Below the pieces are notes generated by a model that was not told where the DNA came from, ran no database searches, and saw only the letters and a program-made list of their open reading frames with translations. A stretch of 64,000 nt of DNA from Lysobacter sp. cf310. GTDB lineage: Bacteria; Pseudomonadota; Gammaproteobacteria; Xanthomonadales; Xanthomonadaceae. Position 1 is the stretch's first letter. Each line of letters starts with the position of its first letter. Below, piece by piece: positions 44,316-53,193 of the stretch. A program made the position numbers and the translations under genes. Location of the stretch: NCBI RefSeq assembly GCF_900114355.1, contig NZ_FOSS01000001.1, forward strand, positions 372,001-436,000, in the 5' to 3' direction.

Positions 44316-46835
44316 ATGAAACGTCAACTTCCGCTATGGCGGGCCTGGGCGATGATGCTCGCCCTGTTCGTCGGCACCGACGCGGTGGCGGCTACGGCCA
44401 GTCCCAACGTCACCGCCGCCAGCACCTCCGAGCCCAAGCTCAACGGCACCGGCGATGCCTGGGTGCCGTTCACCAACGCGCTCGGTTTCCCGAACTCGAG
44501 CAAGTCGATCAAGGTCTTCTACTTGTCCGACGATCTGGCCGTGTACCCGCTCAACGGCGCCGCCGCGACCGTGCAGCTGCGCGCCAAGACCGGCGGCCCG
44601 ATGATCAACTGCACTTTCAACGCCGGCGTGCCGGTGCTCAGCGGCACCAACGGCGGCACCTGTACCTTCCGCATCATCAATACCGCCGGCCAGGTCGACA
44701 CGCTGGAGATTTTCCATCTCGGCATGCTCGCAGGCGACATCCGCGTCACCGCCACCGGCATCACCGCCAGCGGCGGCGGCAACACCGTCGATCCCTACGA
44801 CAGCGACACGGTGATCCCGGCGAAACCCGCGCCAGCCGCGGGTCCGCCGCTGTCGCGCCTGCCCGCGCGCCTGGTGCTGGTGTTCGACAAGTCCGGCTCC
44901 ATGGCCTGGTCGTCCAAGCTCAACGGCGATCCGGTCTGCGGCGCGTTGTACTCGCCCAATCCCGACTGCCGGCGCTGGAAAGTACTGCGGCGCGCGACCG
45001 AGCAGATGATATCGGTCGCCAAGGCCTATCAGTTGCCCACCGATAAATTGGGTGTGGTGTTCTTCGATAGCGACGCCAAAAATACCGGCGGCATCGCCGC
45101 GATGACCACCCCCACTCTGGATGCGGTCCTGACCGCCATCGACCTGCCCGCGAATCAGCCCGGCGGCGGCACCTCGATCGGCGACGGCATTGAGAACCTG
45201 CAATCGGCGGTGACCGGCGGCGACAACGCCGAATTCAACAACACCATGCTGCTGTTCACGGACGGCGCGCAGAACACCAGCAAGTTCCTGGTCTGGGACG
45301 GCGCGGATCTGCGCATCAACACCAACAACAGCCCCATCGGCGGCGACCTGGTGCGCCCGGCCACCAAGCAACTGAGCCTGTGCCCGTTCCGCCTGCGTCT
45401 GGACGATCCCAGCGACCCGGATTCGAGCTCGTTGTTGCAGAACATCGCCAACTACAGCGGCTGCGGCGCGCTCAACATCGAGACCACGCTGGACAATCCG
45501 CCGGCCGGCGCGATCCAGTATTTCCTGCAGGTGCTGGCCGACACCCTGATCGGCGACAAGCTGGAACTGCTGCACACCGACAAGGGCGAGCAGGCCGCGC
45601 CGTCCGGCGCCATCGCACCGCCGCCGCTGGACATGAGCTTCAAGACCAGCAAGAAGGACCTGGCCTTCACCATCCTGCTGGGTTGGGACCAGGCCTTCCA
45701 GGCCGATGGGCGCCCCAACATCAAGCTCAGCAAGGACGGTGTCGATTTCGATCCGCTGCATAACCCGCGCTTCACCGTCAGCGGCGGCGCCGAGCACGTC
45801 GCCTTGACCCTGCGCGCGCCGTTCTGCGACGCGCACGGCAAGTGCGTGTCCAGCGACGGCGATTGGAAAATGCGCGTGGCCCGCACCTTGCCGCGCGGCC
45901 TGGGTCACTGGAACCTGTTCGTGATCGGCGACAACGCCAGCATCGTCTCGCGTTACAACGTCGGCCAGACCAAGACCGGCATCGGCGAGCCGCTGCAGCT
46001 CAAGGCCACCCTGACCGAAGGCGGCAAGCCGCTGGTGGGCCTGCCCGCCGGCACGGTGCGCGCCTTCATCTCCGGCCCCGCGCTCAGCCTGGGCAACATT
46101 CTTTCCGACGGCAAGGCCAAGGCCGGCGAAGCGCCGCAGGGCGACGCGCTCAGCGCTTCGGGCTTGAAGTTGCAGGCGATGCTGGCCGACCCGGCGCAGC
46201 GCGACAAGATCCTGAAAGCGCTGGAACTCGGCGCCGAGAAGGGCATCGAGCTGAAGGAAACCAGCCCGGGCGTCTATACCGGCGAGTACCCGGCCACCCT
46301 GGCCGAGGGCGTGTATCAGGTGACCTACCGCATCGACAGCACCAGTTCGGACAACGGCGCCTTCACCCGCGTGTTCACTACCGACCACTACGTGCAAGTG
46401 GCGCCGGATGCCGCCGCCACCGCCAAGACCATCAAGCACGAACCCGCGCGTCCCTGCCCCTCCACCTACGCGGGCGGTTGCATCAAGCTGACCCTGACGC
46501 CGGTCGACGGTAAGGGCAACCGCGTCGGTCCCGGCAAGTCGACCAGCTTCCAGCTCGTGCAGCCCTTCGAAGGCGGCATCGTTGGCGATGTCACCGACAA
46601 CCTCGACGGCAGCTACAGCCTGGTGATCGGCTACAACAAGAAGGGCCTGGCGCCGCCGGTGCTGCGCATCGACGGCCAGACCCTGACCCTGCCCGACGCG
46701 GTCGGTACCGGCGGCAAGGGCGGCGGCGGCAAGCTCACCGGCGACGGCGACAAGCCGATCTGGCAGCAGTGGTGGGTCTGGCTGATCGCCCTGCTGGTGC
46801 TCTTGGTGCTGATCCTGCTGATGCGGCGCAAGTAA
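44316..46835 (+). CDS. Membrane-anchored von Willebrand factor A protein
   Basis: An 839-residue protein with an N-terminal signal peptide (MKRQLPLWRAWAMML...AVAATA) and one C-terminal transmembrane helix (WWVWLIALLVLLVLILLM) followed by RRK. The vWA domain (~185-430) has a complete MIDAS: DKSGSM (Asp191, Ser193, Ser195), a Thr in GGGTSIGDG and an Asp in LLFTDGAQN. Around it are beta-sandwich domains (~30-165 and ~480-780). Spacing (16 bases) and the downstream terminator place it as the last gene of the CIS operon. It is likely exported and metal-dependent, binding protein or matrix on the cell or particle surface. Confidence 0.85.
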   Translation: MKRQLPLWRAWAMMLALFVGTDAVAATASPNVTAASTSEPKLNGTGDAWVPFTNALGFPNSSKSIKVFYLSDDLAVYPLNGAAATVQLRAKTGGPMINCTFNAGVPVLSGTNGGTCTFRIINTAGQVDTLEIFHLGMLAGDIRVTATGITASGGGNTVDPYDSDTVIPAKPAPAAGPPLSRLPARLVLVFDKSGSMAWSSKLNGDPVCGALYSPNPDCRRWKVLRRATEQMISVAKAYQLPTDKLGVVFFDSDAKNTGGIAAMTTPTLDAVLTAIDLPANQPGGGTSIGDGIENLQSAVTGGDNAEFNNTMLLFTDGAQNTSKFLVWDGADLRINTNNSPIGGDLVRPATKQLSLCPFRLRLDDPSDPDSSSLLQNIANYSGCGALNIETTLDNPPAGAIQYFLQVLADTLIGDKLELLHTDKGEQAAPSGAIAPPPLDMSFKTSKKDLAFTILLGWDQAFQADGRPNIKLSKDGVDFDPLHNPRFTVSGGAEHVALTLRAPFCDAHGKCVSSDGDWKMRVARTLPRGLGHWNLFVIGDNASIVSRYNVGQTKTGIGEPLQLKATLTEGGKPLVGLPAGTVRAFISGPALSLGNILSDGKAKAGEAPQGDALSASGLKLQAMLADPAQRDKILKALELGAEKGIELKETSPGVYTGEYPATLAEGVYQVTYRIDSTSSDNGAFTRVFTTDHYVQVAPDAAATAKTIKHEPARPCPSTYAGGCIKLTLTPVDGKGNRVGPGKSTSFQLVQPFEGGIVGDVTDNLDGSYSLVIGYNKKGLAPPVLRIDGQTLTLPDAVGTGGKGGGGKLTGDGDKPIWQQWWVWLIALLVLLVLILLMRRK

Positions 46836-46876
46836 GCCGTCCTGGGGCGCGCGAGCCGCGCCCTTCGGATACGAAG

Positions 46877-46905
46877 ACGCCGCGAGCTATCGCGGCGTTT
46901 TCGTT
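46877..46905 (+). terminator. Terminator of the CIS operon
   Basis: ACGCCGCGA (46877-46885) pairs with TCGCGGCGT (46890-46898) around a GCTA loop, followed by TTTTCGTTT. It lies 42 bases after the vWA stop and marks the end of the 25-kb transcription unit. Confidence 0.85.
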
Positions 46906-46929
46906 TGCATCGTCCGCATGCGCACGGGA

Positions 46930-47385
46930 TCACCGCACCGGCGGCGGCAGCATGGTCTCGCCGCATACGCAGCGCCCGTTCCACAGCAGCATCTCGAAGC
47001 CCGGTGCGCATTTCAGGAATTGCTTGCAGGTGTCCACGCCGCCCAGGCTGTCCAGCGGCCCCGGGCTGCGGTCGGTGCGCGGCGGCGCGTCGCCTGGCGC
47101 CGGCTGCGGCGTGCTCAGGTCGCGGCAACCGCATTCCGGCCATTCGCCGACGCCGATCTGATTGCCTTCGGCGCAGCCGAAGTTGTTTTCGCAGGTCAGG
47201 GGCGTGCGCGGCGGCGGCGCCTTCTCGCAGCCGCACTGGGGCGGCTCGCCCGTCGCGATGGTCCCTTCCGCGCAATCGACCAGCTCCGCACAACTGCGTT
47301 GAGCCGTGGCCAAGGGCACTGCCAACAGTGCCGCCAGCCCGATCGACATCGCGAGCGCCGCTCGCGCCTTGGTTCGCGCTTTCAT
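46930..47385 (-). CDS. Secreted protein with three Cys-rich repeats
   Basis: A 151-residue protein with a signal peptide (MKARTKARAALAMSIGLAALL...ATA). The mature part has three units of the form C-x5-C-x12/13-C-x-C: the first begins CAELVDC, the second CENNFGC, the third CKQFLKC, giving twelve cysteines. Pro/Arg-rich linkers separate the units. I do not recognise the family. The regular spacing suggests three small disulfide-bonded modules, reminiscent of inhibitor or carbohydrate-binding knots. It sits back-to-back with the end of the CIS operon. Confidence 0.8.
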   Translation of the reverse strand: MKARTKARAALAMSIGLAALLAVPLATAQRSCAELVDCAEGTIATGEPPQCGCEKAPPPRTPLTCENNFGCAEGNQIGVGEWPECGCRDLSTPQPAPGDAPPRTDRSPGPLDSLGGVDTCKQFLKCAPGFEMLLWNGRCVCGETMLPPPVR

Positions 47386-47511
47386 GCCTGGCCTCCTTGT
47401 GGGCGCATCCGCGCAGACAAGGCAAACACAGAATCACGAGGGGAGGCGCTACCGCTCGTCGGCGGCGCGCCCGGCGGCCGAGTTAACCGCGGCTTGGCGC
47501 GATCCCTGAGG

Positions 47512-47871
47512 TCAGGCGCCGCGGCGTACCTCGCGCCAGACCAGGACCAGCGGCGTCGCGAACACCAGCAAGGCGAAGGCCGCGTAAATCAGGGCCGGAA
47601 GCACCTCGCCCTGAAACAGCCACAGGAAGGCCGGAAGGATCACCAGCAGCAGACCCGCCGGCCGGCGTCGAGTCAGCAGATAGGCGCCCACCGCCACCAA
47701 TATCCACAGCAGCGACAAGGCCATCGCCTCAAACGACGAGACCGGCTTGGCCTGCTGCGCGTCCGGCCCTGGCCCCAGGAACAACACGGCGACCACGGCC
47801 AGCACCGCGACCGTCATCAGCATCCAGGCGCACAGGTCGGAGAGACCGAACAGTATTTTGGTAAGGCGCAT
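47512..47871 (-). CDS. Small multi-pass membrane protein
   Basis: A 119-residue protein with about four hydrophobic segments (WMLMTVAVLAVVAVLFLG, LSLLWILVAVGAYLL, AGLLLVILPAFLWLF, LIYAAFALLVFATPLVLVW). There is a positive C-terminus (REVRRGA) and no recognisable motif. It lies 15 bases after a zinc-ribbon membrane protein gene and may share its transcript. Confidence 0.7.
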   Translation of the reverse strand: MRLTKILFGLSDLCAWMLMTVAVLAVVAVLFLGPGPDAQQAKPVSSFEAMALSLLWILVAVGAYLLTRRRPAGLLLVILPAFLWLFQGEVLPALIYAAFALLVFATPLVLVWREVRRGA

Positions 47872-47886
47872 CGATCCGTTCTCCGA

Positions 47887-48219
47887 TCAGTCTTCGCTGT
47901 CGATCGCGAGCAACCGCGCATATCGGCGCAGAACCGAGGCCGACACCAATTGGTGCAGCACGATCACTCCGGCGAGCAAGACCAGGTACAAGGCAAGGGA
48001 GAGCTTGCCGTCTCCAGACCAGCGCACAGCCCACAGCGTCAGCATCATCGTCCCCAACGAAGCGATGCAGGCAATGATGGAGGCTCTGCCGGAGAATATG
48101 GAAAGTCCCGAGCACTCGCTGCATTCGAACCTGCCGCGCACGAACGAGACTCCGGGCATGAACCGATACAGTCCCGATGCCGGGTGCTTGCCGCAGTGCG
48201 GACAGACGATGGCGCTCAA
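47887..48219 (-). CDS. Zinc-ribbon membrane protein, TTG start
   Basis: A 110-residue protein. It opens LSAIVCPHCGKHP and has CSEC later, a four-Cys zinc ribbon, then two transmembrane segments (SIIACIASLGTMMLTLWAV and LALYLVLLAGVIVLHQLV). TTG 48219 is chosen because the sequence upstream in this frame is Arg/Trp-rich and overlaps another gene. The function is unknown; membrane-bound zinc ribbons of this size often have a structural role. Confidence 0.55.
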   Translation of the reverse strand: MSAIVCPHCGKHPASGLYRFMPGVSFVRGRFECSECSGLSIFSGRASIIACIASLGTMMLTLWAVRWSGDGKLSLALYLVLLAGVIVLHQLVSASVLRRYARLLAIDSED

Positions 48220-48358
48220 CGATAGGACCCCGATGCGTCGGCTCTTTCCACTGCGATGCAGCGCAAGAACCCGTTCGCCGCCGACCGCGGCCAAGTCGCC
48301 AGAACCCCTGGCACGCCGCGCATCCTGCGCGGCAGCACGCCAACGGTCAATGCTGAGC

Positions 48359-48709
48359 TCAGTTCGGCGCGGATGGCTCGTAAGCCGCAAACGGCCCGAA
48401 GCACACCCAATCGGGCGACGCCAGACCGGCCATGACCTCGGCCTGAGTCGGAAAATGCTCGCGGAACTCGGGCCACACCCCGGCCACGTACTCGTCCCAT
48501 TGCAGCGGGTCCAGCTGATGGACCTTGCCGTCGGCCAAATCGATGAACTCGTAGTCGCGCGCCTGGATCTGCGCCACGCCCTGCACCAACGCCGCTTCAT
48601 GATTGGCTGCCGCTACGTAGACGGCGACGAAGGCGCCGGCCAAGTGCGAAGGCATCTCGCGATTCTGGCCGCGGCCGATCTGCAGGTTGAGTAGGAACAG
48701 CTGATTCAT
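48359..48709 (-). CDS. Conserved-looking hypothetical protein
   Basis: A 116-residue, soluble, slightly acidic protein: a beta-strand start (NQLFLLNLQIGRG), a helix, FIDLADGKVHQLDP and a C-terminal helical part with EYVAGVWPEFREHFP. ATG 48709 is five bases before the stop of the DUF1801 gene, suggesting one transcript. I do not recognise the family. Confidence 0.65.
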   Translation of the reverse strand: MNQLFLLNLQIGRGQNREMPSHLAGAFVAVYVAAANHEAALVQGVAQIQARDYEFIDLADGKVHQLDPLQWDEYVAGVWPEFREHFPTQAEVMAGLASPDWVCFGPFAAYEPSAPN

Positions 48710-48713
48710 CGCC

Positions 48714-49106
48714 TCACCCGTCCCTGCTCGCACGCGTGGGATCGCCCACGCTATGGTTCAACGCCACCGCCTGCTTGGTCAGCCTGCGCACGGTAGTGGC
48801 CGCGATCGTCATGCCCTCGCGTAGATCCAAAGTGGCCAGCTCGTACTTGCCACCCGGCTTGAGTCGGGGCTCGATCTCCAGCAGGCGCTTGCCGCGCCAG
48901 AAGCCGAACAAGACCCGCTGCGCTTCGACGCGGATCAGCAGCACCGGGCCGTTGCTGAAATAGACCAGGTGGCCCCACTTCACCACTTCTTCCAGCTTCG
49001 CCGCGCCGAGCACGCCCGCACGCAGGCGTTCGGCGAGCTCGCGTCGCCAACCGTCCAGTGCGGCGATGTAGGCATCGGGACTTTCGGCGGGCTTGATCTT
49101 CTGCAT
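48714..49106 (-). CDS. DUF1801 domain protein
   Basis: A 130-residue protein with the compact DUF1801 fold: SPDAYIAALDGWRRELAERLR, the VVKWGHLVYFSNGPVLL strand pair, and LFGFWRGKRLL. The fold is related to the YdhG/frataxin-like proteins, some of which bind iron (family knowledge). The stop overlaps the untranslated upstream end of the next gene. Confidence 0.85.
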   Translation of the reverse strand: MQKIKPAESPDAYIAALDGWRRELAERLRAGVLGAAKLEEVVKWGHLVYFSNGPVLLIRVEAQRVLFGFWRGKRLLEIEPRLKPGGKYELATLDLREGMTIAATTVRRLTKQAVALNHSVGDPTRASRDG

Positions 49107-49213
49107 CGTGGGCTCCCGGAGCGGCCAAAGTCGGACAGGGCAAACTGCATGCTATCGAACCAGCCGAACGTCGCCGCGACTCCACGCCGGCCGTCGGCCC
49201 GGCCTTGGCAGGC

Positions 49214-49684
49214 TCAGCCGGTGTACGGCCCCTTGACCTCGCCCCAGCCCCACTTCGGCATGGGCGCATCCGCGTCGACGGTGGCGCCGGGCTGCGAATT
49301 GATTACGGCCAGGCGCGAGCCCCATTCCAGGTACCCCACCAGGGCGGATCGGAACTCCGGATCGTCGGGCATGCCCAGTTCGTCCGCAGTCTCCAGCAAC
49401 AGGCCGACCCAGCGCCGGCGTTGCTCCTGTCCGAGGTGCCGATTGAGGTGGTGCTGGATCATTTGCGGATGCCCGCCGTGCTTGCGCGAGTAGTCGTCCG
49501 GGCCGCCCAGCACTTCGGCCAGGAACGCCGCGACGTGGGCCGGATGATCCGCGCCCATATGCGCGAAGACCTCGCCCAGCAGCGCATCCGCGCGCACGTG
49601 TTCGTAGAAGCGCACGGTCAGGCGGTTGAGCGCTTCGATCCCGCCCAGCCACTCGTACAAAGTCGGAACGTCGGTGGTCTGCAT
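49214..49684 (-). CDS. Truncated haemoglobin-like globin
   Basis: This 156-residue protein has the 2-over-2 globin pattern: TLYEWLGGIEALNRLTVRFYEHV (helices A-B), Phe/Tyr B-helix residues, the YSRKHGGHPQMI loop, and RHLGQEQRRRWVGLLLETADELG (G helix). It is slightly longer than usual through its C-terminal tail. Group II truncated globins bind O2/NO and protect against nitrosative stress (established knowledge). Confidence 0.88.
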   Translation of the reverse strand: MQTTDVPTLYEWLGGIEALNRLTVRFYEHVRADALLGEVFAHMGADHPAHVAAFLAEVLGGPDDYSRKHGGHPQMIQHHLNRHLGQEQRRRWVGLLLETADELGMPDDPEFRSALVGYLEWGSRLAVINSQPGATVDADAPMPKWGWGEVKGPYTG

Positions 49685-49775
49685 GTTCGCTCGCTATGGG
49701 CTGGCGCACCGGCGCCCGGCGGATCCGGCCACGCGCGGCGCCGGGACCCGCGCATGCTAGAGCAAGTCCGCGCGC

Positions 49776-50087
49776 TTACGCACGCGGAGCGAAGATCTCC
49801 GCCAACCGCGTCACGGAAGCGCCGCCCGCGTAGCCCACCGCCCCGACCGGGACACGTCCACCGGTGGCTTCCATCACCCGCCCCGGCCAGATCGGATCGA
49901 AGCCGCCGCAGAGCTCGATGAACTGCGCGCCCTCCTCGACCAGGGCCACCGCGACGGCGACCACCGCGGCCTGCTCCGGCACGCCGACGATGACGGTGCG
50001 TACGCCGCCGCGTTCGACGACCATGCGGTCGACGGCGGAATCCATTTCTGGCGCTTCGAATATGAATGCCCAGCTGATCACTACCAC
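49776..50087 (-). CDS. DUF6506 family protein
   Basis: This 103-residue protein carries the family signature: ISWAFIFEAPEMDSAVDR near the start, then VIVGVPEQAAVVAVAVALVEEG, the FIELCGGFDPIWPGRVMEA motif with a conserved Cys, and VPVGAVGYAGG. The function of the family is unknown; the conserved C-G-G-F segment looks like an active or binding site. Confidence 0.82.
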   Translation of the reverse strand: MVVISWAFIFEAPEMDSAVDRMVVERGGVRTVIVGVPEQAAVVAVAVALVEEGAQFIELCGGFDPIWPGRVMEATGGRVPVGAVGYAGGASVTRLAEIFAPRA

Positions 50088-50389
50088 CCTCCCTGCCTAT
50101 GCGGCGCTATGCGTGGCGACAGCCACAGACCCGGCCGGGCATCGGTCCGATCTTGAAATTCCCGTTACCGGAATCCGACACCTGGCTGGAGTGCACCCTG
50201 CCCGAGTTCGGACCTGCGGTGAAGTGCGCATGGATGGCGGGCCGACCGTCGTTTCACGACCGGTCAGCGCGTCGCTGAATCGGCGGCCTCCGGGCTTGGG
50301 TGAAAGGATGAAGCGAAAGCGCCGCAGCCATCACGTCTTCTGACCCCGCCCTGCGCTAAAAGAGCCCATCGAAGCTGCGAGAGTCCCCC
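50088..50389. other. Intergenic region, no gene seen
   Basis: About 300 bases separate the DUF6506 gene from the divergent PQQ dehydrogenase gene. Several short frames exist but none has a good start signal or protein-like composition. Promoters for both neighbours must lie here; no clear -35/-10 pair stands out. Confidence 0.4.
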
Positions 50390-51706
50390 ATGACCAAGTC
50401 CCTGACGACGGCGTTGGCGATCATGGTGCTGTCTTCGGCCTGCACGCCGATGGCGCATGACGCACGCGGAGAGGCCGGCGGCACCCAGGAGACGACGCGT
50501 ACGCGATCTCCGGTGGCGCTCGCAGTGCGGACGTCGGAGGCGCCTCCGACGCCAACCGCCGAATCGACTCCCGCACCGATCGCGCCGGTCGCGTCGGCGC
50601 AGCCCCTGGCCGAGCCGGCGGTAATGAAGGGCGGCCCCAACCGTCCCGCCGTCGAACCCGATCCGCCGTTCGTCGCCACCGAGTTCGGCCGCTTCAACGA
50701 GCCCTGGGCGATGACCTTCCTGCCCGACGGCCGCCTGCTGGTGACCGAGAAAAACCGCCGCCTGCGGCTGTTCAACACCGCCACCAAGCAGACCACCGAA
50801 ATCAGCGGCCTGCCGACCGTGGCCTACGGTGGACAAGGCGGCCTGGGCGACGTGGTGCTGCATCCGCAGTTCTCCAGCAATCGCTACGTCTACCTCAGCT
50901 ACGCCGAAGCCGGCCCCAACAGCACGCGCGGTGCGGCCGTGGCGCGCGCGCAGCTCACGCTCAATGCCGATGGCAACGGCGGCAGCCTCTCGGGCCTGCA
51001 AGTGCTGTGGCGGCAGACGCCCAAGGTCACCGGCGAAGGCCACTACAGCCATCGCCTGGCCTTCGGCGGCGACGGCAAGTTGTGGATCACCTCGGGCGAC
51101 CGCCAGAAGTTCGATCCCGCGCAGGACATGCAGCAGAACCTGGGCAAGCTGATCCGCCTCAACGACGACGGCTCGAACCCGGCCGACAACCCCTTCGTCG
51201 GCGTGGGTGGCGTCGCATCGCAGGTCTGGACCCTGGGCCACCGCAACCTGCTGGGCATCGCCTTCGACGGCGCCGGCCGCCTATGGACCCACGAGATGGG
51301 GCCGGCCGGCGGCGACGAGCTCAACCTGATCGAGCGCGGCACCAACTACGGCTGGCCCATCGTGTCCAACGGCGATCACTACGACGGCACGCCGATTCCC
51401 GATCATCCGACCCGCCCGGAATTCAACGCGCCCGAGGCTTATTGGTCGCCGGTGATCGCGCCCGCGGGCTTCATCATCTACAGCGGCGACCTGTTCCCCT
51501 ACTTCCGCGGCCAGGGCTTCATTGGCGGCCTCGCTTCGCAGGCGTTGGTGCGTATCCAGTTCGACGGCACCAGCGCGCGCGAGTACAAGCGCTACCCGAT
51601 GGGCGCACGCATACGCGAAGTCGAGCAAGGGCCCGACGGCGCGATCTGGGTGCTGGAGGACGGCGGCAATGTGCGGCTGTTGAAACTCACGCCCAGGCCC
51701 TACTGA
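50390..51706 (+). CDS. PQQ-type aldose sugar dehydrogenase, lipoprotein (YliI/Asd-like)
   Basis: A 438-residue protein. The signal peptide ends VLSSAC with lipobox Cys18, followed by a ~80-residue Thr/Pro/Ala-rich linker. From ~95 there is the six-bladed soluble glucose/sorbosone dehydrogenase fold: [31 protein letters not shown] (catalytic His in the LHPQF segment), and [23 protein letters not shown]. These enzymes oxidise sugars with PQQ and Ca in the periplasm or outer membrane. The stop overlaps the convergent membrane protein gene by 7 bases. Confidence 0.9.
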   Translation: MTKSLTTALAIMVLSSACTPMAHDARGEAGGTQETTRTRSPVALAVRTSEAPPTPTAESTPAPIAPVASAQPLAEPAVMKGGPNRPAVEPDPPFVATEFGRFNEPWAMTFLPDGRLLVTEKNRRLRLFNTATKQTTEISGLPTVAYGGQGGLGDVVLHPQFSSNRYVYLSYAEAGPNSTRGAAVARAQLTLNADGNGGSLSGLQVLWRQTPKVTGEGHYSHRLAFGGDGKLWITSGDRQKFDPAQDMQQNLGKLIRLNDDGSNPADNPFVGVGGVASQVWTLGHRNLLGIAFDGAGRLWTHEMGPAGGDELNLIERGTNYGWPIVSNGDHYDGTPIPDHPTRPEFNAPEAYWSPVIAPAGFIIYSGDLFPYFRGQGFIGGLASQALVRIQFDGTSAREYKRYPMGARIREVEQGPDGAIWVLEDGGNVRLLKLTPRPY

Positions 51707-52113
51707 GGATTCGCGGCCTTGCGTGGTGCGGTGGCGCGCAAACAGACCAAACTGGCGATCACCGCGATCCCCAGGCCGGTGACGCCGGTCCGCGTGGGCA
51801 CCAGCAACAACGCGACACCCGCGGACAACGCCGAAATCGCGAATAGATAAATCCCGGCCCTAGACCTGAGCCACAGCATCACGGCACCGGCTAGCAAGCA
51901 GACCGCGGCACTGACCGAAGCCAGGAAAGCGACGGCGCTGATTTCGCCGGCCTGCACGGCGCGCAGACCCGATGCCGCGTTGAAGGCATAGAACAACAAC
52001 TGCAGCAGCACGAGGATCAGGACGCTGGTACGCCAGCCCTCGGCTTGGTACGGCGCAGGGCCGACCGCAGCGGCCGGCGGTCGATAAGGATCGTTCTGGT
52101 CCAAGGTCTTCAT
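51700..52113 (-). CDS. Small four-helix membrane protein
   Basis: A 137-residue protein with the N-terminal cytosolic segment [11 protein letters not shown], then four hydrophobic helices ([62 protein letters not shown]). It overlaps the 3' end of the convergent PQQ dehydrogenase gene. The N-terminal NPYRPP motif is common in Xanthomonadaceae membrane proteins of unknown function. Confidence 0.7.
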   Translation of the reverse strand: MKTLDQNDPYRPPAAAVGPAPYQAEGWRTSVLILVLLQLLFYAFNAASGLRAVQAGEISAVAFLASVSAAVCLLAGAVMLWLRSRAGIYLFAISALSAGVALLLVPTRTGVTGLGIAVIASLVCLRATAPRKAANPQ

Positions 52114-52199
52114 CTCCAGGTCGAAAGCCGACTGCCCCGATGCAGTATGCCCGCACAGCCGACCTCACCGCCCGCGTTCGACCGCACGCTCGGCGGCGA

Positions 52200-53096
52200 C
52201 TAAACTGCCCGCGCGTACCGGCCCGGTGCCTGCCCGACATGGCGGCTGAAGGCCGTACTGAAAGTGCTGGCCGAACCGTAGCCGACACGCTCGGCCACTT
52301 CGGCCAGCCCCAGCTCCTGGCGGCGCAGCAGATCCTTGGCCACGGCCATGCGCCAGGTCAGCAGATATTCCATCGGCGGCAACCCGACGGTACGCACGAA
52401 ACGCTCGAAGAACGAGGAGCGCGACAAGGCCGCCTTCTTCGCCAGTTGCTCCACGGTCCACGCGCGCGCGATCTGCGCGTGCATCTGCCGCAGGGCCGGC
52501 GCGATCCGCCCATCGGCCAGGCCGCGCAGCAACCCAGGTGGCGCATCTTCGCTGGGCGTGGCGCGCAAGGCCTCGATCAACAGCACCTCCACCAATCGCG
52601 TCAGCACCAGCTCGCGCCCCGGCCTGCGCTCGCCGGACTCCTCACCGACCAGACGCACCAGGGTGGAAAGGCGCTCGACGCCGCGTATGTGCACCAGCGC
52701 GGGCAGCAGCGGCACCAGCAGCGACGCATCCGGCGAATCGAACAGGAAGTAGCCGCCCAACAGACGCGCATCCGCGCGCCGGCCCCGGCTGCCGTGGCGG
52801 ACCTCGCCGGTTCGCTCGGCCTCGCGGTGCGGGTCCAGTTGGTGCGCCTGCACCGGTGCCCCGCCGGAAAGCGTGAAGCCTGGCGTGGCCGGCAGCAGCA
52901 CGAAGTCGCCGGCCTCCAGCAGGGCCGTGGGTTCCCCGTCCACGTCCAGGCGGCAACGGCCTTCCAGCACCGCGCAAAAGCTCGGCTGGCCGAAGGCCGA
53001 ATAACGCACGGCCCAGTCGCCGGCGCCGCCGATGCGCTTGGCGAAGACCGTGCGCGGCTGCAGCAACGAGATGACGTCCGCCAACGGATCGCTCAT
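52200..53096 (-). CDS. AraC family regulator (cupin sensor)
   Basis: The protein has 298 residues. The N-terminal ~130 residues form an AraC-type cupin (FCAVLEGRCRLDVDGEP, GDFVLLPATPGFTLSG) and the C-terminal ~100 contain both helix-turn-helix motifs (TVEQLAKKAALSRSSFFERF and GLAEVAERVGYGSASTFSTAF). The start at 53096 fits the family N-terminus MSDPLADVISLLQ; longer readings cross the divergent promoter. It probably controls the divergent short-chain dehydrogenase. Confidence 0.9.
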   Translation of the reverse strand: MSDPLADVISLLQPRTVFAKRIGGAGDWAVRYSAFGQPSFCAVLEGRCRLDVDGEPTALLEAGDFVLLPATPGFTLSGGAPVQAHQLDPHREAERTGEVRHGSRGRRADARLLGGYFLFDSPDASLLVPLLPALVHIRGVERLSTLVRLVGEESGERRPGRELVLTRLVEVLLIEALRATPSEDAPPGLLRGLADGRIAPALRQMHAQIARAWTVEQLAKKAALSRSSFFERFVRTVGLPPMEYLLTWRMAVAKDLLRRQELGLAEVAERVGYGSASTFSTAFSRHVGQAPGRYARAV

Positions 53097-53193
53097 TTCG
53101 GACTCTCGCAAACGAATATTGGACTTTTCATAGTAGATCGTCCTGTCACGGCCCGCCAAGATGGCATCCGTCCCCTCCGCTACGGATACCCAC

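Noticed and set aside
21171-46835. Prophage
   Set aside because: There are no head, terminase, portal, integrase, holin or lysin genes, and the operon has one promoter and one terminator. CIS-specific genes (CIS tube adaptor, DUF6519) are present.
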